This document shows, in pieces, positions 14,331 to 22,404 of a stretch of 25,901 nucleotides of DNA. The first letter of the stretch is position 1, and every line of letters begins with the position of its first letter. Source of the DNA: an uncultured Prevotellaceae bacterium. GTDB taxonomy: Bacteria; Bacteroidota; Bacteroidia; Bacteroidales; Muribaculaceae. Below the pieces are notes generated by a model, which was given only the letters and a program-made list of their open reading frames with translations, was not told the origin of the DNA and ran no database searches. The stretch lies in assembly GCA_937916085.1 (NCBI GenBank), contig CALGGO010000075.1, positions 1 to 25,901 on the forward strand. The letters are read 5' to 3'. The translations under genes were made by a program, and so were the position numbers.

Positions 14331-14412
14331 CATGAAAAATGTAACAAATCGCTTGAAAAAAGTGTTGATACACACTAATTGACACCTGCTTAAACTTACT
14401 GAAAATGCTGTT

Positions 14413-14865
14413 ATGAAGCTCTCACGTTTATCGTTATTATTGTTGCTTGTTGCCTTGAGTGCGTTGATGTTTGATGCCTCGGCGCAGCACATGCGTAATG
14501 TTACCGCTTGCAATCCCTTGTCGCCAAACAAGAGCGGTTACACGTTGGTATATGATTACGAGAGCGTTGATGTGCGTCCTCAGTTCCCTGGTGGCGAGCG
14601 CAGCATGATTAATTTCATCAACGACACTCGTGAGTACCCTTACGACGCTTATCACAACCACATCCAAGGACGCGTGTTGTGTAGCTTTGTGGTGGGCACT
14701 GATGGCAAGCTGTTTGACATTCAGGTGATTCAAGGTTCAGGCGATGACAGCCTTGACCGAGAGGCGATGCGCGTCATCAGCAAGATGCCAAAGTGGGTAG
14801 CTGGCATGGTGAGCAACTCCAAGGTCAACGTTCGCTGTATCATCCCTATAGCCTTTAGGCTGTAA
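14413..14865 (+). CDS. secreted TonB C-terminal-domain protein, 150 aa
   Basis: Signal peptide (hydrophobic 8-20, cleavage likely after DASA), short linker, then a TonB_C-like domain: VDVRPQFPGGERSMINFIND, YPYDAYHNHIQGRVLCSFVV, GKLFDIQVIQGSGDDSLDRE, MRVISKMPKWVAG and CIIPIAFRL. The PQFPGG opening is the form found at the C-terminus of Bacteroidetes TonB-like and M56/BlaR-like proteins. It differs clearly from the protein at 12356 (no basic linker). The next gene, an acyltransferase, starts 8 bases after its stop, so the two are probably co-transcribed and perhaps translationally coupled. Energy transduction is doubtful without an anchor. Confidence 0.82.
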   Translation: MKLSRLSLLLLLVALSALMFDASAQHMRNVTACNPLSPNKSGYTLVYDYESVDVRPQFPGGERSMINFINDTREYPYDAYHNHIQGRVLCSFVVGTDGKLFDIQVIQGSGDDSLDREAMRVISKMPKWVAGMVSNSKVNVRCIIPIAFRL

Positions 14866-14873
14866 GACAATTT

Positions 14874-15977
14874 ATGTCAAGTCACAAACAACCCAATAGA
14901 GAAGTAGGTGCCACAATCAATGACACCTTTCTTAGTCGCGCAGAATGCAATATTATGCGCGGCTTTGCCATCATTTTCATTATTGTCGATAACATGACCC
15001 ATCGCTTCAATGGCGTGTTTATGGACAATGAGTATAATTTCATGTGGAGTTCGGTGAAAGGGTTCTTAAACAACTTGATGCACCCCGACGCCACATTGCC
15101 TTTTAACCTCATTTCGTTTTATTGCCCCTATGGCTTGATGTTGTTTGTCTTCTTGAGCGGTTATTGCCTCACTTTGAAATATGAGAAAGGAAATGGCAGG
15201 GGGACTTCCAGCAAAGTTTTTATCGCCAATCACTATAAAAAATTGTTTGTCATGCAGCTCAAGGGACTTGCGCTGTTCTTGATGGTTTATTTCATTTTGT
15301 ACCCCGATAAGGGTGTGCGCAGTCCTTTGGTGTTCCAATTCCTGCTATTGGGTAATTTATATCCTAGCACATCGTGGTTCTGCATCCCAGGCCCATATTG
15401 GTTCTTTGGCATGATAATGGAGATGTATGTGATTTATCGCCTTTTAATCTACAACAGGAGTGATTGGGTCGCCATAGCGTTGACAGTTTTCTCGATTGTG
15501 GTGATGGCATTCTTTGACCCCGAGGGTGATATGCTAAGTTATTTGCGAATTAATGGTTTCATTGCGATGTTGCCATTCTGTATGGGCGTGTTGGCGGCAC
15601 GTCACTTGAATGCCAGTTCCTTCTCACTGAATAAGACTAGTGTGAGTGCTGGAATATTCCTTTTGGCATTTGTTTTGCTGACGGCATCGAAGTTCAACTT
15701 CTACAGTTGGCTGATAATGCCCATTTTTATAATCATCACAGCTGTGACGCTAGTGAAGTTGTTCTCCAAGGTGAGATTGCTTGATAGCGCATTCAGCTGG
15801 TTAGGTGCCATGTCGGGGGTGTTGTTCGTCATTCATCCTACAGTTAGGGAAATCTTTTTTGTGCGTATGGACGACACCTCTAAATACTATGCTATGGTGC
15901 TTGTCTATCTACTCATCACATTTGGGGTGAGTATGATACTCAAGCCTGCATTCACTAGCAAGAAAAAGGAAGAATAA
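14874..15977 (+). CDS. acyltransferase family 3 membrane protein (paralog 2), 367 aa
   Basis: Polytopic protein with the same layout as the other two acyltransferases here: an N-terminal RGFAIIFIIVDNMTHRFNG, YGLMLFVFLSGYCLTLKYEK, GPYWFFGMIMEMYVIYRLLI, MLPFCMGVLAARH and FVIHPTVREIFF. It is the most diverged of the three. At the position where the other two have LHNFCH it has VDNMTH, so the first His of the motif is Asp; the second His and the Arg remain. Activity could be altered or lost. It follows the TonB-C gene by 8 bp as an operon. Codon use is somewhat more AT-rich than in paralog 1. Substrate unknown. Confidence 0.82.
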   Translation: MSSHKQPNREVGATINDTFLSRAECNIMRGFAIIFIIVDNMTHRFNGVFMDNEYNFMWSSVKGFLNNLMHPDATLPFNLISFYCPYGLMLFVFLSGYCLTLKYEKGNGRGTSSKVFIANHYKKLFVMQLKGLALFLMVYFILYPDKGVRSPLVFQFLLLGNLYPSTSWFCIPGPYWFFGMIMEMYVIYRLLIYNRSDWVAIALTVFSIVVMAFFDPEGDMLSYLRINGFIAMLPFCMGVLAARHLNASSFSLNKTSVSAGIFLLAFVLLTASKFNFYSWLIMPIFIIITAVTLVKLFSKVRLLDSAFSWLGAMSGVLFVIHPTVREIFFVRMDDTSKYYAMVLVYLLITFGVSMILKPAFTSKKKEE

Positions 15978-15988
15978 ATACCATGGAA

Positions 15989-16004
15989 GGTGTTGCAAAA
16001 CACC
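15989..16004 (+). terminator. short hairpin after paralog 2
   Basis: GGTGTT and AACACC form a 6-bp stem around GCAA, 11 bases past the stop. There is no good T-run after it on the plus strand, so termination here is uncertain. Confidence 0.35.
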
Positions 16005-16075
16005 CACAAAATAGAAAACTACGGATTAATCTGATTTTTTATTCGACAGATTTTCAAGAAACTGTGTTTTTTTAT

Positions 16076-16110
16076 TTTTGCAACAGCCTAATGACCGATT
16101 TGGGTTAAAT
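16076..16110. repeat. 35-bp imperfect direct repeat, copy outside the gene
   Basis: It matches 16179-16213 at 31 of 35 positions. Read on the minus strand it repeats the coding sequence for the last residues (NPNRS) of the acyltransferase gene and its 3' flank (GCTGTTGCAAAA), but the stop TGA is replaced by TTA. Confidence 0.8.
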
Positions 16111-16133
16111 CGTTGCCGTCATACTCCCCCATG

Positions 16134-16154
16134 CCCCCTCTATCTTAGAGGGGG
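16134..16154. terminator. G/C hairpin between the 35-bp repeats
   Basis: CCCCCTCTA (16134-16142) and TAGAGGGGG (16146-16154) form a perfect 9-bp stem with a TCT loop. CTCCCCC at 16124-16130 can pair alternatively with GGGGGAG (16150-16156). It may terminate the minus-strand acyltransferase, but it has no T-run and resembles dispersed palindromes seen in Bacteroidetes intergenic DNA. Confidence 0.5.
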
Positions 16155-16178
16155 AGCTAAAATGCGAAGCACTTTTCG

Positions 16179-16213
16179 TTTTGTAACAGCCTCATGACCG
16201 ATTGGGGTTTAAT
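16179..16213. repeat. 35-bp imperfect direct repeat, copy overlapping the gene's 3' end
   Basis: It contains the end and stop codon (16194-16192) of the minus-strand acyltransferase gene. It pairs with 16076-16110; the two copies bracket the G/C hairpin. Confidence 0.8.
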
Positions 16214-17364
16214 TTTGGTGCTGGGTAGAGTTCTAGGTAGTAACGGTATCCCATCGCCAGGAGCAGTGTGATGACGATGTAGATTGTCAGCAATAGATAG
16301 AACTGCGGGCAGAGCCCTATTTTGGGGCCTCTCCATATCACTTCCATAAATATCGGGAGTCGTACAAGGGGATGCACGACAAAGATGCATGATGACAAAA
16401 CACCAGTCCACACTAGTGGCTTGAGCGAAAGGTCGAGACGGCTCTGGATGGTGGCGTCTCTTGCCTCAAAGAGCTTTACGAAGCTCACGCTGCCAGCGAT
16501 CACTATCATGGGTCCCCACAACCAAGCATAGAAGTTAAGGTTGGCGAGCAAAAGCACTGGCATCGCGGCAATGGCGATAGCTGCCAGCAGCCATTTGGAG
16601 AGGCGTGGAAATCCATATCTCGCCATGAGCACTCCCATGGCAAACGGCAGCATGGCAACGACGGCATTATAGCGCAGGTATCGGATAAACACGTGTCGAT
16701 TTATCAGTGGCACCTGCATTATCCACGCCACCAGCACCAGTGCCACTGGTATAAACCATCTGAGCCATTTCCAGCCTTTTTTCTTGATTTTGTTAGTGGG
16801 AAAGACGATGAGGCGATAAATCACATACACCTCCAGCATCAGTCCAAAGAACCAGTATGGCCCAGGCATGATGTTAAGTTCGGGTCTCTTAAGCACATTG
16901 ATGACCAGCAAGAGCTGGGCGACCAGATATTTTAGCCAGTCAGCCTTGTAGAAAGCATTATACATCGCGTGAGCAAAGAGCCCAATTATCAGTCCCAGCA
17001 GCATGAGCCTGAATAGCTTTTTCCACTGATAGATTATGAACTGTGTTGCTGTGCTTTTCTCGCTCTTGGCGCCCTCATATTTCCTGACAAGTCCAAAGCC
17101 GCTGAGAAACAAGAAAACAGGAACTCCGTAATGCCCAAAGAAAGAAAAGAACTGAACAGGGAAATACATGTCGATGCCACCGCAAAGGTAGTCCCACATT
17201 CGTTGGCCGAAAGAGAGGTTGAAATTATACTCATTCTCAAGGATGACGACTTCAGGGTTTAGCCAGTGGCAGAAGTTGTGCAGGACAATACCGATGATGG
17301 CAATCCCTCGCAAGGCATTGCACTGCGTTTTGCTCAATAAGTCATTACCTTTCAAGATGGTCAT
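16192..17364 (-). CDS. acyltransferase family 3 membrane protein (paralog 3), 390 aa
   Basis: About ten membrane helices and the full Acyltransferase_3 signature: LRGIAIIGIVLHNFCHWLNP, FGHYGVPVFLFLSGFGLVRK, GPYWFFGLMLEVYVIYRLIV, MLPFAMGVLMARYGFPRL and CIFVVHPLVRLPIF. It is much like paralog 1 (same ILKGDxLLSxxQC opening, same order of motifs), so the two probably arose by duplication. It lies 104 bp after the Wzc-like kinase gene on the same strand. Modification of the polysaccharide made under that kinase's control is a reasonable but unproven role. The 3' end of the gene is partly duplicated downstream. Confidence 0.86.
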   Translation of the reverse strand: MTILKGNDLLSKTQCNALRGIAIIGIVLHNFCHWLNPEVVILENEYNFNLSFGQRMWDYLCGGIDMYFPVQFFSFFGHYGVPVFLFLSGFGLVRKYEGAKSEKSTATQFIIYQWKKLFRLMLLGLIIGLFAHAMYNAFYKADWLKYLVAQLLLVINVLKRPELNIMPGPYWFFGLMLEVYVIYRLIVFPTNKIKKKGWKWLRWFIPVALVLVAWIMQVPLINRHVFIRYLRYNAVVAMLPFAMGVLMARYGFPRLSKWLLAAIAIAAMPVLLLANLNFYAWLWGPMIVIAGSVSFVKLFEARDATIQSRLDLSLKPLVWTGVLSSCIFVVHPLVRLPIFMEVIWRGPKIGLCPQFYLLLTIYIVITLLLAMGYRYYLELYPAPKLNPNRS

Positions 17365-17399
17365 ATCGGAGTGCTATAGGTAGATGATCATTCACCAAA

Positions 17400-17445
17400 C
17401 AACCGTCGCGCAAGTGCTGTTAATTTGCTGAGTACGCGACGGTTG
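17400..17445. promoter_or_regulatory. 11-bp inverted repeat between the kinase and acyltransferase genes
   Basis: CAACCGTCGCG (17400-17410) and CGCGACGGTTG (17435-17445) are perfect arms around a 24-base centre. No T-run follows on the minus strand and the loop is long for an intrinsic terminator. It could be an operator, an RNA hairpin controlling read-through to the acyltransferase, or a weak terminator. Confidence 0.5.
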
Positions 17446-17468
17446 TAGTGACAATTATCAGTGAGTTG

Positions 17469-19925
17469 TCAAGATTTCTTGTTCTTTGTCTTCTTCAGAT
17501 TCAAGTTTTTGAGGCTGATTTTCTTCTTTTTATTAGCGTCGTTGCCATAGCCATAACCATAACCATAACCGTAGCCATAACCATAAGTGCCATATCCGTA
17601 GCCATAACCATATCCTCCATAACCATAGTTCTTCTTGTCGAGTTTGAGGTCGTTGATGAGAATAGTGAGGTTCTTGAGCTTCTTCTCGTCGCTGGCTTTC
17701 TCAAGGTCGAGCAAGAACTTCTTGTCGATGAAGCCGTCGCGTATCACATAAACTGTGAAATCAACATATCGGTTGATGAGCGTCGCGTCGGCAATCAGTC
17801 CAAATGGCACAGTGTCGAGGATGATGTAGTCATATCTCTCGCGCAAAGCGGTGATGAGTTCCTCGAGGTGCTTGTTCATCAGCAGACTGGTGGGGTTGGG
17901 CGGGATGGCGCCCAGAGGCACGATGTCGAGGTTCTCGTGGATGCTTCCCTTGACAATGATGTCGTCGATGTTGGTGGTCTTTCCTGAGAGGAATGAGCTC
18001 ACACCAATGTTGGTCTCGGTATTAGCGTATTCTGAGAATCGTCCCTTGCGCAAGTCAAGATCGACCACAGCCACCTTCTTGTTGACGTAGGCGTAGGTGA
18101 GAGCGAGGTTCAGGGCGATGAAGCTCTTTCCTTCACCAGGACGTGTTGAGGTGAACTGCATCACGGTACCCACACCGTCTTTGCTCTCGGCGATGAAGTC
18201 GAGATTTGCTCTAACAATTCTTAGAGCCTCCGATACTCTGTCCACAGAATCCTCGGTGATGACAATCTCTTCGTTCTTCTGGCTGCTGTGCTTGCTCGGG
18301 ATCTCTCCCACGATAGGAAGTTTACAGTTCTCCTCCACATCGTGGCGGGAGTGAATCTTGGTGTCAAGAGATAGAATCCAGTAAATGAGATAAAGCACTG
18401 CGGCGGGAATGAGCAAGCCAATGAGCAGACCAATAGCGAGGAAGCGTGTGGTGTTGGGCGCGATGGGCGATCCACTGCCCGTAGCGTTCTCGATGACCTT
18501 GGCATTAGGCTCGGTGATGGCAATCTGCAGGGCGTTTTCCTCACGCTTGTTTAGCAGGTAGAGGAAGAGTTGCTCCTTCACGTTTTGCTGACGGGTGACC
18601 TCAATGATAGATTTCTCGTGCGAAGGCATCACTTGTCGTCCGGCTTGTGCAGTGGCGGCCTGTGCCTGGGCTCGCGAGGTCTGGGCACTGAGCTTATTGA
18701 TGTATTTGTTTATAGAATTCTGAATATTCGCCTTTTGGGCGCTCATTTCGCTCTGCAACTGGGCAATCACTGGGTTTTCGCCTGTTGCGGTAGAAGCTAT
18801 CTTCTGATATTTGAGCATATTGTCGTTATATGCCTTGATTTGTCCTTCAATGCCGGCATCGGCAATGCCTACATTGCTTGGCAGCAGTGATTTGTCATCA
18901 GTGCCGTTGATATATCCTTGCATGCTTGTCGCTATGCTAAGCTGTAGGCTGGCGTCGGAGGCATTCTCTTGAAATTTCATGCCCGATGAGGCGTCGGCAT
19001 ACATTGATGCGTTGGCGCTTGCCGACTTGAGTTGCGCGATGCGGCTATCCACGCCACTAAGGTCTTGCGAAATTGCGGCAATGCGTTCGTTAATGAAGTC
19101 CTCGGTGTTGCGTGCCACGCGGTTCTTGTCCTCGATGCCGTCTTGGTTATAAGCCACGATGAGGGCATTCAGAATGTCGATACCCAGCTCGTTATTGTCG
19201 GTGGTAAGTGAGAGTTTGAGCACGTCGCTGTATTTGTCGGTCATTTCCACCTTCAAGGAGTTGATATATTTCTTTGCGGCACTATTGATGGTATAAACTT
19301 TGGCAATCACCGTGTAGCCTACATACTGAGTGTTGAATAACTTGGTCTTGGTGACGGCAATGGGACCGTAAGGTGTTGCTACTGTATTTCCAAATTCTGC
19401 CTCTTTCCAGTTCTTGCTGCCATTGATGGCAAACTCAAACTTTGTTTCGCTTTTTGGTGCGATAGAAATGGAATAATTGGTCTCGGCCTCGCGCATCGGG
19501 GTGATTTGCACTGGAGAGTGCTTGTAGGTGTTAACCTCACGCAGATACACCTTGCCATAATATTGAATGTTGAGTCCCAGATGAGTGACAACACTCTCCA
19601 TAATCTTGGTTGACTTTATCTTGTGGGTCTCATTGGCAAGGTCGGTAGTCACCACTTTCATGCCCAAATCTCCAAACACTTGTGCCTGGCTACCCGCCTG
19701 CTTGCTGGTCTCGGTAGTGAGCATTATTGTTGCCTGTGAGCTATATAGCTTAGGCTCCGACTTGCTCTTGAGCAGTGCCAAGCAGGTGCAGATTATCGCT
19801 GAAATGACAAACCAATACCAGTTGTGAGCGCACGCATTGAAGAACGCCTTGATGGGTATTGATGAGTTGAAGTTCTTTTTCTTCTCGTTATTACTAGACG
19901 ATGATTCTTGAGTTATCTCTTGCAT
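17469..19925 (-). CDS. polysaccharide co-polymerase / BY-type tyrosine autokinase (Wzc-like)
   Basis: An inner-membrane protein (818 aa) that controls chain length and export of capsular or exopolysaccharide. Layout: Wzz-type region with a first helix at about 36-54; a long periplasmic part with Gln/Ala-rich coiled coil (about 265-470); a second helix at 495-518; then a cytoplasmic BY-kinase with Walker A TSTRPGEGKSF (592-602), Walker A' VAVVDLDLR (618-626) and Walker B YIILDTVP (about 700-707). The tail at 767-794 is an uninterrupted Gly-Tyr tract with 13 tyrosines, followed by a Lys-rich end. BY-kinases autophosphorylate on such C-terminal tyrosine clusters. No wza-like export gene is next to it. 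The same-strand acyltransferase follows. Confidence 0.92.
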   Translation of the reverse strand: MQEITQESSSSNNEKKKNFNSSIPIKAFFNACAHNWYWFVISAIICTCLALLKSKSEPKLYSSQATIMLTTETSKQAGSQAQVFGDLGMKVVTTDLANETHKIKSTKIMESVVTHLGLNIQYYGKVYLREVNTYKHSPVQITPMREAETNYSISIAPKSETKFEFAINGSKNWKEAEFGNTVATPYGPIAVTKTKLFNTQYVGYTVIAKVYTINSAAKKYINSLKVEMTDKYSDVLKLSLTTDNNELGIDILNALIVAYNQDGIEDKNRVARNTEDFINERIAAISQDLSGVDSRIAQLKSASANASMYADASSGMKFQENASDASLQLSIATSMQGYINGTDDKSLLPSNVGIADAGIEGQIKAYNDNMLKYQKIASTATGENPVIAQLQSEMSAQKANIQNSINKYINKLSAQTSRAQAQAATAQAGRQVMPSHEKSIIEVTRQQNVKEQLFLYLLNKREENALQIAITEPNAKVIENATGSGSPIAPNTTRFLAIGLLIGLLIPAAVLYLIYWILSLDTKIHSRHDVEENCKLPIVGEIPSKHSSQKNEEIVITEDSVDRVSEALRIVRANLDFIAESKDGVGTVMQFTSTRPGEGKSFIALNLALTYAYVNKKVAVVDLDLRKGRFSEYANTETNIGVSSFLSGKTTNIDDIIVKGSIHENLDIVPLGAIPPNPTSLLMNKHLEELITALRERYDYIILDTVPFGLIADATLINRYVDFTVYVIRDGFIDKKFLLDLEKASDEKKLKNLTILINDLKLDKKNYGYGGYGYGYGYGTYGYGYGYGYGYGYGNDANKKKKISLKNLNLKKTKNKKS
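17544..17627 (-). repeat. in-frame hexamer repeat encoding the Gly-Tyr tail
   Basis: The tract of GGTTAT/GGCTAT/GGCTAC-type codon pairs encodes (YG)n with 13 tyrosines in 28 residues. The period of six keeps the frame if units are gained or lost, so the number of phospho-acceptors could vary among strains. Confidence 0.85.
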
Positions 19926-19968
19926 ATCCCTGATAGATTGTTTCGTTCGTAATTCTATTTTAAACGTG

Positions 19969-19998
19969 CAAAGTTAAGTATATTTTTCCTATAAGCAA
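19969..19998 (-). promoter_or_regulatory. promoter of the tyrosine kinase gene
   Basis: On the minus strand TTG (19998-19996), 19 bases, then TAACTTTG (19976-19969) fit the Bacteroidetes pattern. The -7 element lies about 43 bases before the ATG. Confidence 0.55.
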
Positions 19999-20048
19999 TA
20001 ATAATAAGGTGGAAAATTGCAAATTTAGGCGAAAAGATGTCTCACTTG

Positions 20049-20079
20049 TTGCTCCTTTGAAAAAAAATGACGATATTTG
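20049..20079 (+). promoter_or_regulatory. promoter of the M6 protease gene
   Basis: TTG (20049-20051), a 20-base spacer and GATATTTG (20072-20079), one base off the -7 pattern. It faces away from the kinase promoter in a 204-bp divergent gap. Confidence 0.45.
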
Positions 20080-20129
20080 CACTTTACTTTAAACTTTGAA
20101 ATATTTAAAACATCAAAAATACCATTACA

Positions 20130-22361
20130 ATGAAGAAATTATTATTTACAATTTTCTGTGCGCTGACCTGCTTAGTAGCGAGTGCAGTGCCTGCTATCCC
20201 TACTCCACAGACGGTGACACAACCTGGCGGCGAGGAACTCACCGTGAGAATCAAGGGAGATGAGTTCTACCACTACATGACGACCGTTGACGGCTACACC
20301 ATTGTCATGAACGACAAGGGTTTTTACACTTATGGTACCCTTCTCAATGATGAGGTGGTGGCAAGCAATATTGTAGCGCGTGATGCCGACAAGCGTTCGG
20401 CAAGCGACAATGCTTGGCTGCAAGCCACTGGTAAGAACCTGCGCTCGGAGCGTCAGGTGGCCGCTGGCATCCGTGCTCGTGCCCAGCGCGACGCTCTGTC
20501 ACATCTCAATAGTATTGACTATAACAATTTTCACGGCCTGGTGATTCTTGTGGAGTTTAAGGACGCGCATTTCACTCGCAGCGATGTGGTTGACTTCTAC
20601 ACCAATATGATTAATCAAGAAAACTACACTGGTTATACCAACGAGGACGGCACTTCCAACCCTTATGGCAACTGCACCGGCAGCGTTCGCGACTACTTCC
20701 ACGACAACAGCAACGGCATCTTCACGCCGCAGTTTGACGTGGTGGGTCCTTTTGAGGTGAATTATAATGTTAACCAAGGTAATCAATATGCTTATAACAT
20801 TTTCTTAAGCGCCGTTCAGAAAGCTAACCCCACCGTGGACTTTAGCCAATATGACCTTGACAACAATGGCATTGTTGACCTCATTTACTTTATCTATGCC
20901 GATACCCCATCCAGTAGCGACTCCAGCAGTCCTAATCACATCTGGCCCCATCGCTCGGCTTTTTATACTTATACAAAATATGACGGCAAGTATATCCGCG
21001 ACTATGCTTGCTCGGCAGAGTATATCTACGCCAAGAGTAACGGTATCTTTGACGGCATAGGCACCATCTGCCACGAGTTCAGCCATGTGCTGGGACTGCC
21101 CGACCTCTACGATACTAACGAGGATGACGACGATACCAACGGCGAGGCTCAGCATCCAGGCGAGTGGGACTTGATGGCTGGCGGAAACTACCAGAACAAT
21201 GCGCGCACCCCAGTGGCGTATAGCCTCTATGACCGCTACTCCACAGGCTTTGCCAACTACCAGATTATCACTGCCGAGGGAGAATATACCCTTAACCCCA
21301 CAAGCACTACCGGTGAGGGATATATTCTAAAAACTCCTACCAACAAGGAGGTCTTCCTTATCGATAATCGTCAAAATACAACGAAGTGGGACAAATACGC
21401 TCCTGGTCATGGCATGACCATTGCTCGTATGGACTCTACCAACACTAGCGTGTGGACCGGCAATGCACCTAACGGCAACGCTACCCGACTCTATTACGAA
21501 TTGCTGCGCGCCGGTGGCTCCACTGCTTTCCAATCACCCACCGACCCCTTCCCGGGCACTCGTGGCGTGACCATGATTACTAACGAGACAACACCCAACT
21601 TGATGGCATGGGGCAACAAGCCCAATCAATATAACCTATACAACATTCATGAGGAAGGTGATGTGGTGAAGTTTAACGTTAAGCTCAACGGCACCTTTGT
21701 GACTGTGGTCGAAGACTTTGAGCCCATGACTCCTAAAACGTCTAATAATGCGACCATAAGCGATGAAGGCTCCTTGGCGACTTGGACTTTTGCCAAATGC
21801 TATCCTGCATCGCCTACCGACGCCAGTTTGGTCAATGGCAACATTTCAGTTGCTATGAAAAAACCTAGCACCGCCACCATGACCAGTGACGTCGCTTATG
21901 ACACCTATATGGTGGCCTTTGACTTTTATAATAACACTAATATTAATGCCAACTTGCAGCTGTTCATGTCAACCGACCAAGGACAGACATGGACTGCTCA
22001 GCCCAATGCTACGGGTAACACCACAGTCATTGCTGCACCAAAGGCCAAGAGCACTCTTTGCTTCCCAGTTGCCGTTCAGGTGCCTGCACGCTACCGTGTG
22101 GCATGCACTGGCGGTTCCACAACACTTGCCGGCTATCTCGACGACTTTACCATTTACCACAACGGCGCACTCAATCCAGTTGTTGTGGTTCCTGGCGATG
22201 TGAACGGCGACGGTGAGGTTACTGCCACCGATGTGACATTGCTCTACAACATACTCCTAAATAATGATTGGAATGGGGTAGAACATGCTGACCAAAATGG
22301 TGACGGTGAAATTACCAGTGCTGACGTTACTTCGGTTTACAACATCTTACTCGGGAGTTGA
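20130..22361 (+). CDS. secreted M6-family metalloprotease with C-terminal dockerin domain
   Basis: Signal peptide (1-20, ending ASAVPAIP) and an N-terminal propeptide-like region lead to an M6 (immune inhibitor A-like) peptidase. Zinc site HEFSH (315-319) continues as VLGLPDLYD, with Asp325 as probable third ligand, and HIWPHR (270-275) is typical of the family. Residues about 330-480 complete the fold; 490-685 form beta-rich, carbohydrate-binding-like or jelly-roll modules. The last 57 residues are a dockerin type I: two Ca-binding loops, DVNGDGEVTATD and DQNGDGEITSAD, each with a following helix. It should cleave proteins outside the cell and dock on a partner. No cohesin is seen in the window. 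Single gene with its own promoter. Confidence 0.88.
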   Translation: MKKLLFTIFCALTCLVASAVPAIPTPQTVTQPGGEELTVRIKGDEFYHYMTTVDGYTIVMNDKGFYTYGTLLNDEVVASNIVARDADKRSASDNAWLQATGKNLRSERQVAAGIRARAQRDALSHLNSIDYNNFHGLVILVEFKDAHFTRSDVVDFYTNMINQENYTGYTNEDGTSNPYGNCTGSVRDYFHDNSNGIFTPQFDVVGPFEVNYNVNQGNQYAYNIFLSAVQKANPTVDFSQYDLDNNGIVDLIYFIYADTPSSSDSSSPNHIWPHRSAFYTYTKYDGKYIRDYACSAEYIYAKSNGIFDGIGTICHEFSHVLGLPDLYDTNEDDDDTNGEAQHPGEWDLMAGGNYQNNARTPVAYSLYDRYSTGFANYQIITAEGEYTLNPTSTTGEGYILKTPTNKEVFLIDNRQNTTKWDKYAPGHGMTIARMDSTNTSVWTGNAPNGNATRLYYELLRAGGSTAFQSPTDPFPGTRGVTMITNETTPNLMAWGNKPNQYNLYNIHEEGDVVKFNVKLNGTFVTVVEDFEPMTPKTSNNATISDEGSLATWTFAKCYPASPTDASLVNGNISVAMKKPSTATMTSDVAYDTYMVAFDFYNNTNINANLQLFMSTDQGQTWTAQPNATGNTTVIAAPKAKSTLCFPVAVQVPARYRVACTGGSTTLAGYLDDFTIYHNGALNPVVVVPGDVNGDGEVTATDVTLLYNILLNNDWNGVEHADQNGDGEITSADVTSVYNILLGS

Positions 22362-22404
22362 AGAATGCCCGTTTTGATGGTGCATAGGGTAAGTGTTTAA
22401 CGCC

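Noticed and set aside
14121..14412. Small RNA or tRNA in the porQ-tonB gap
   Set aside because: I found no cloverleaf or conserved RNA motif; the region is AT-rich with one promoter.
22190..22360. Separate EF-hand protein after the protease
   Set aside because: The two Ca-binding loops are in frame with the protease and form its dockerin domain.
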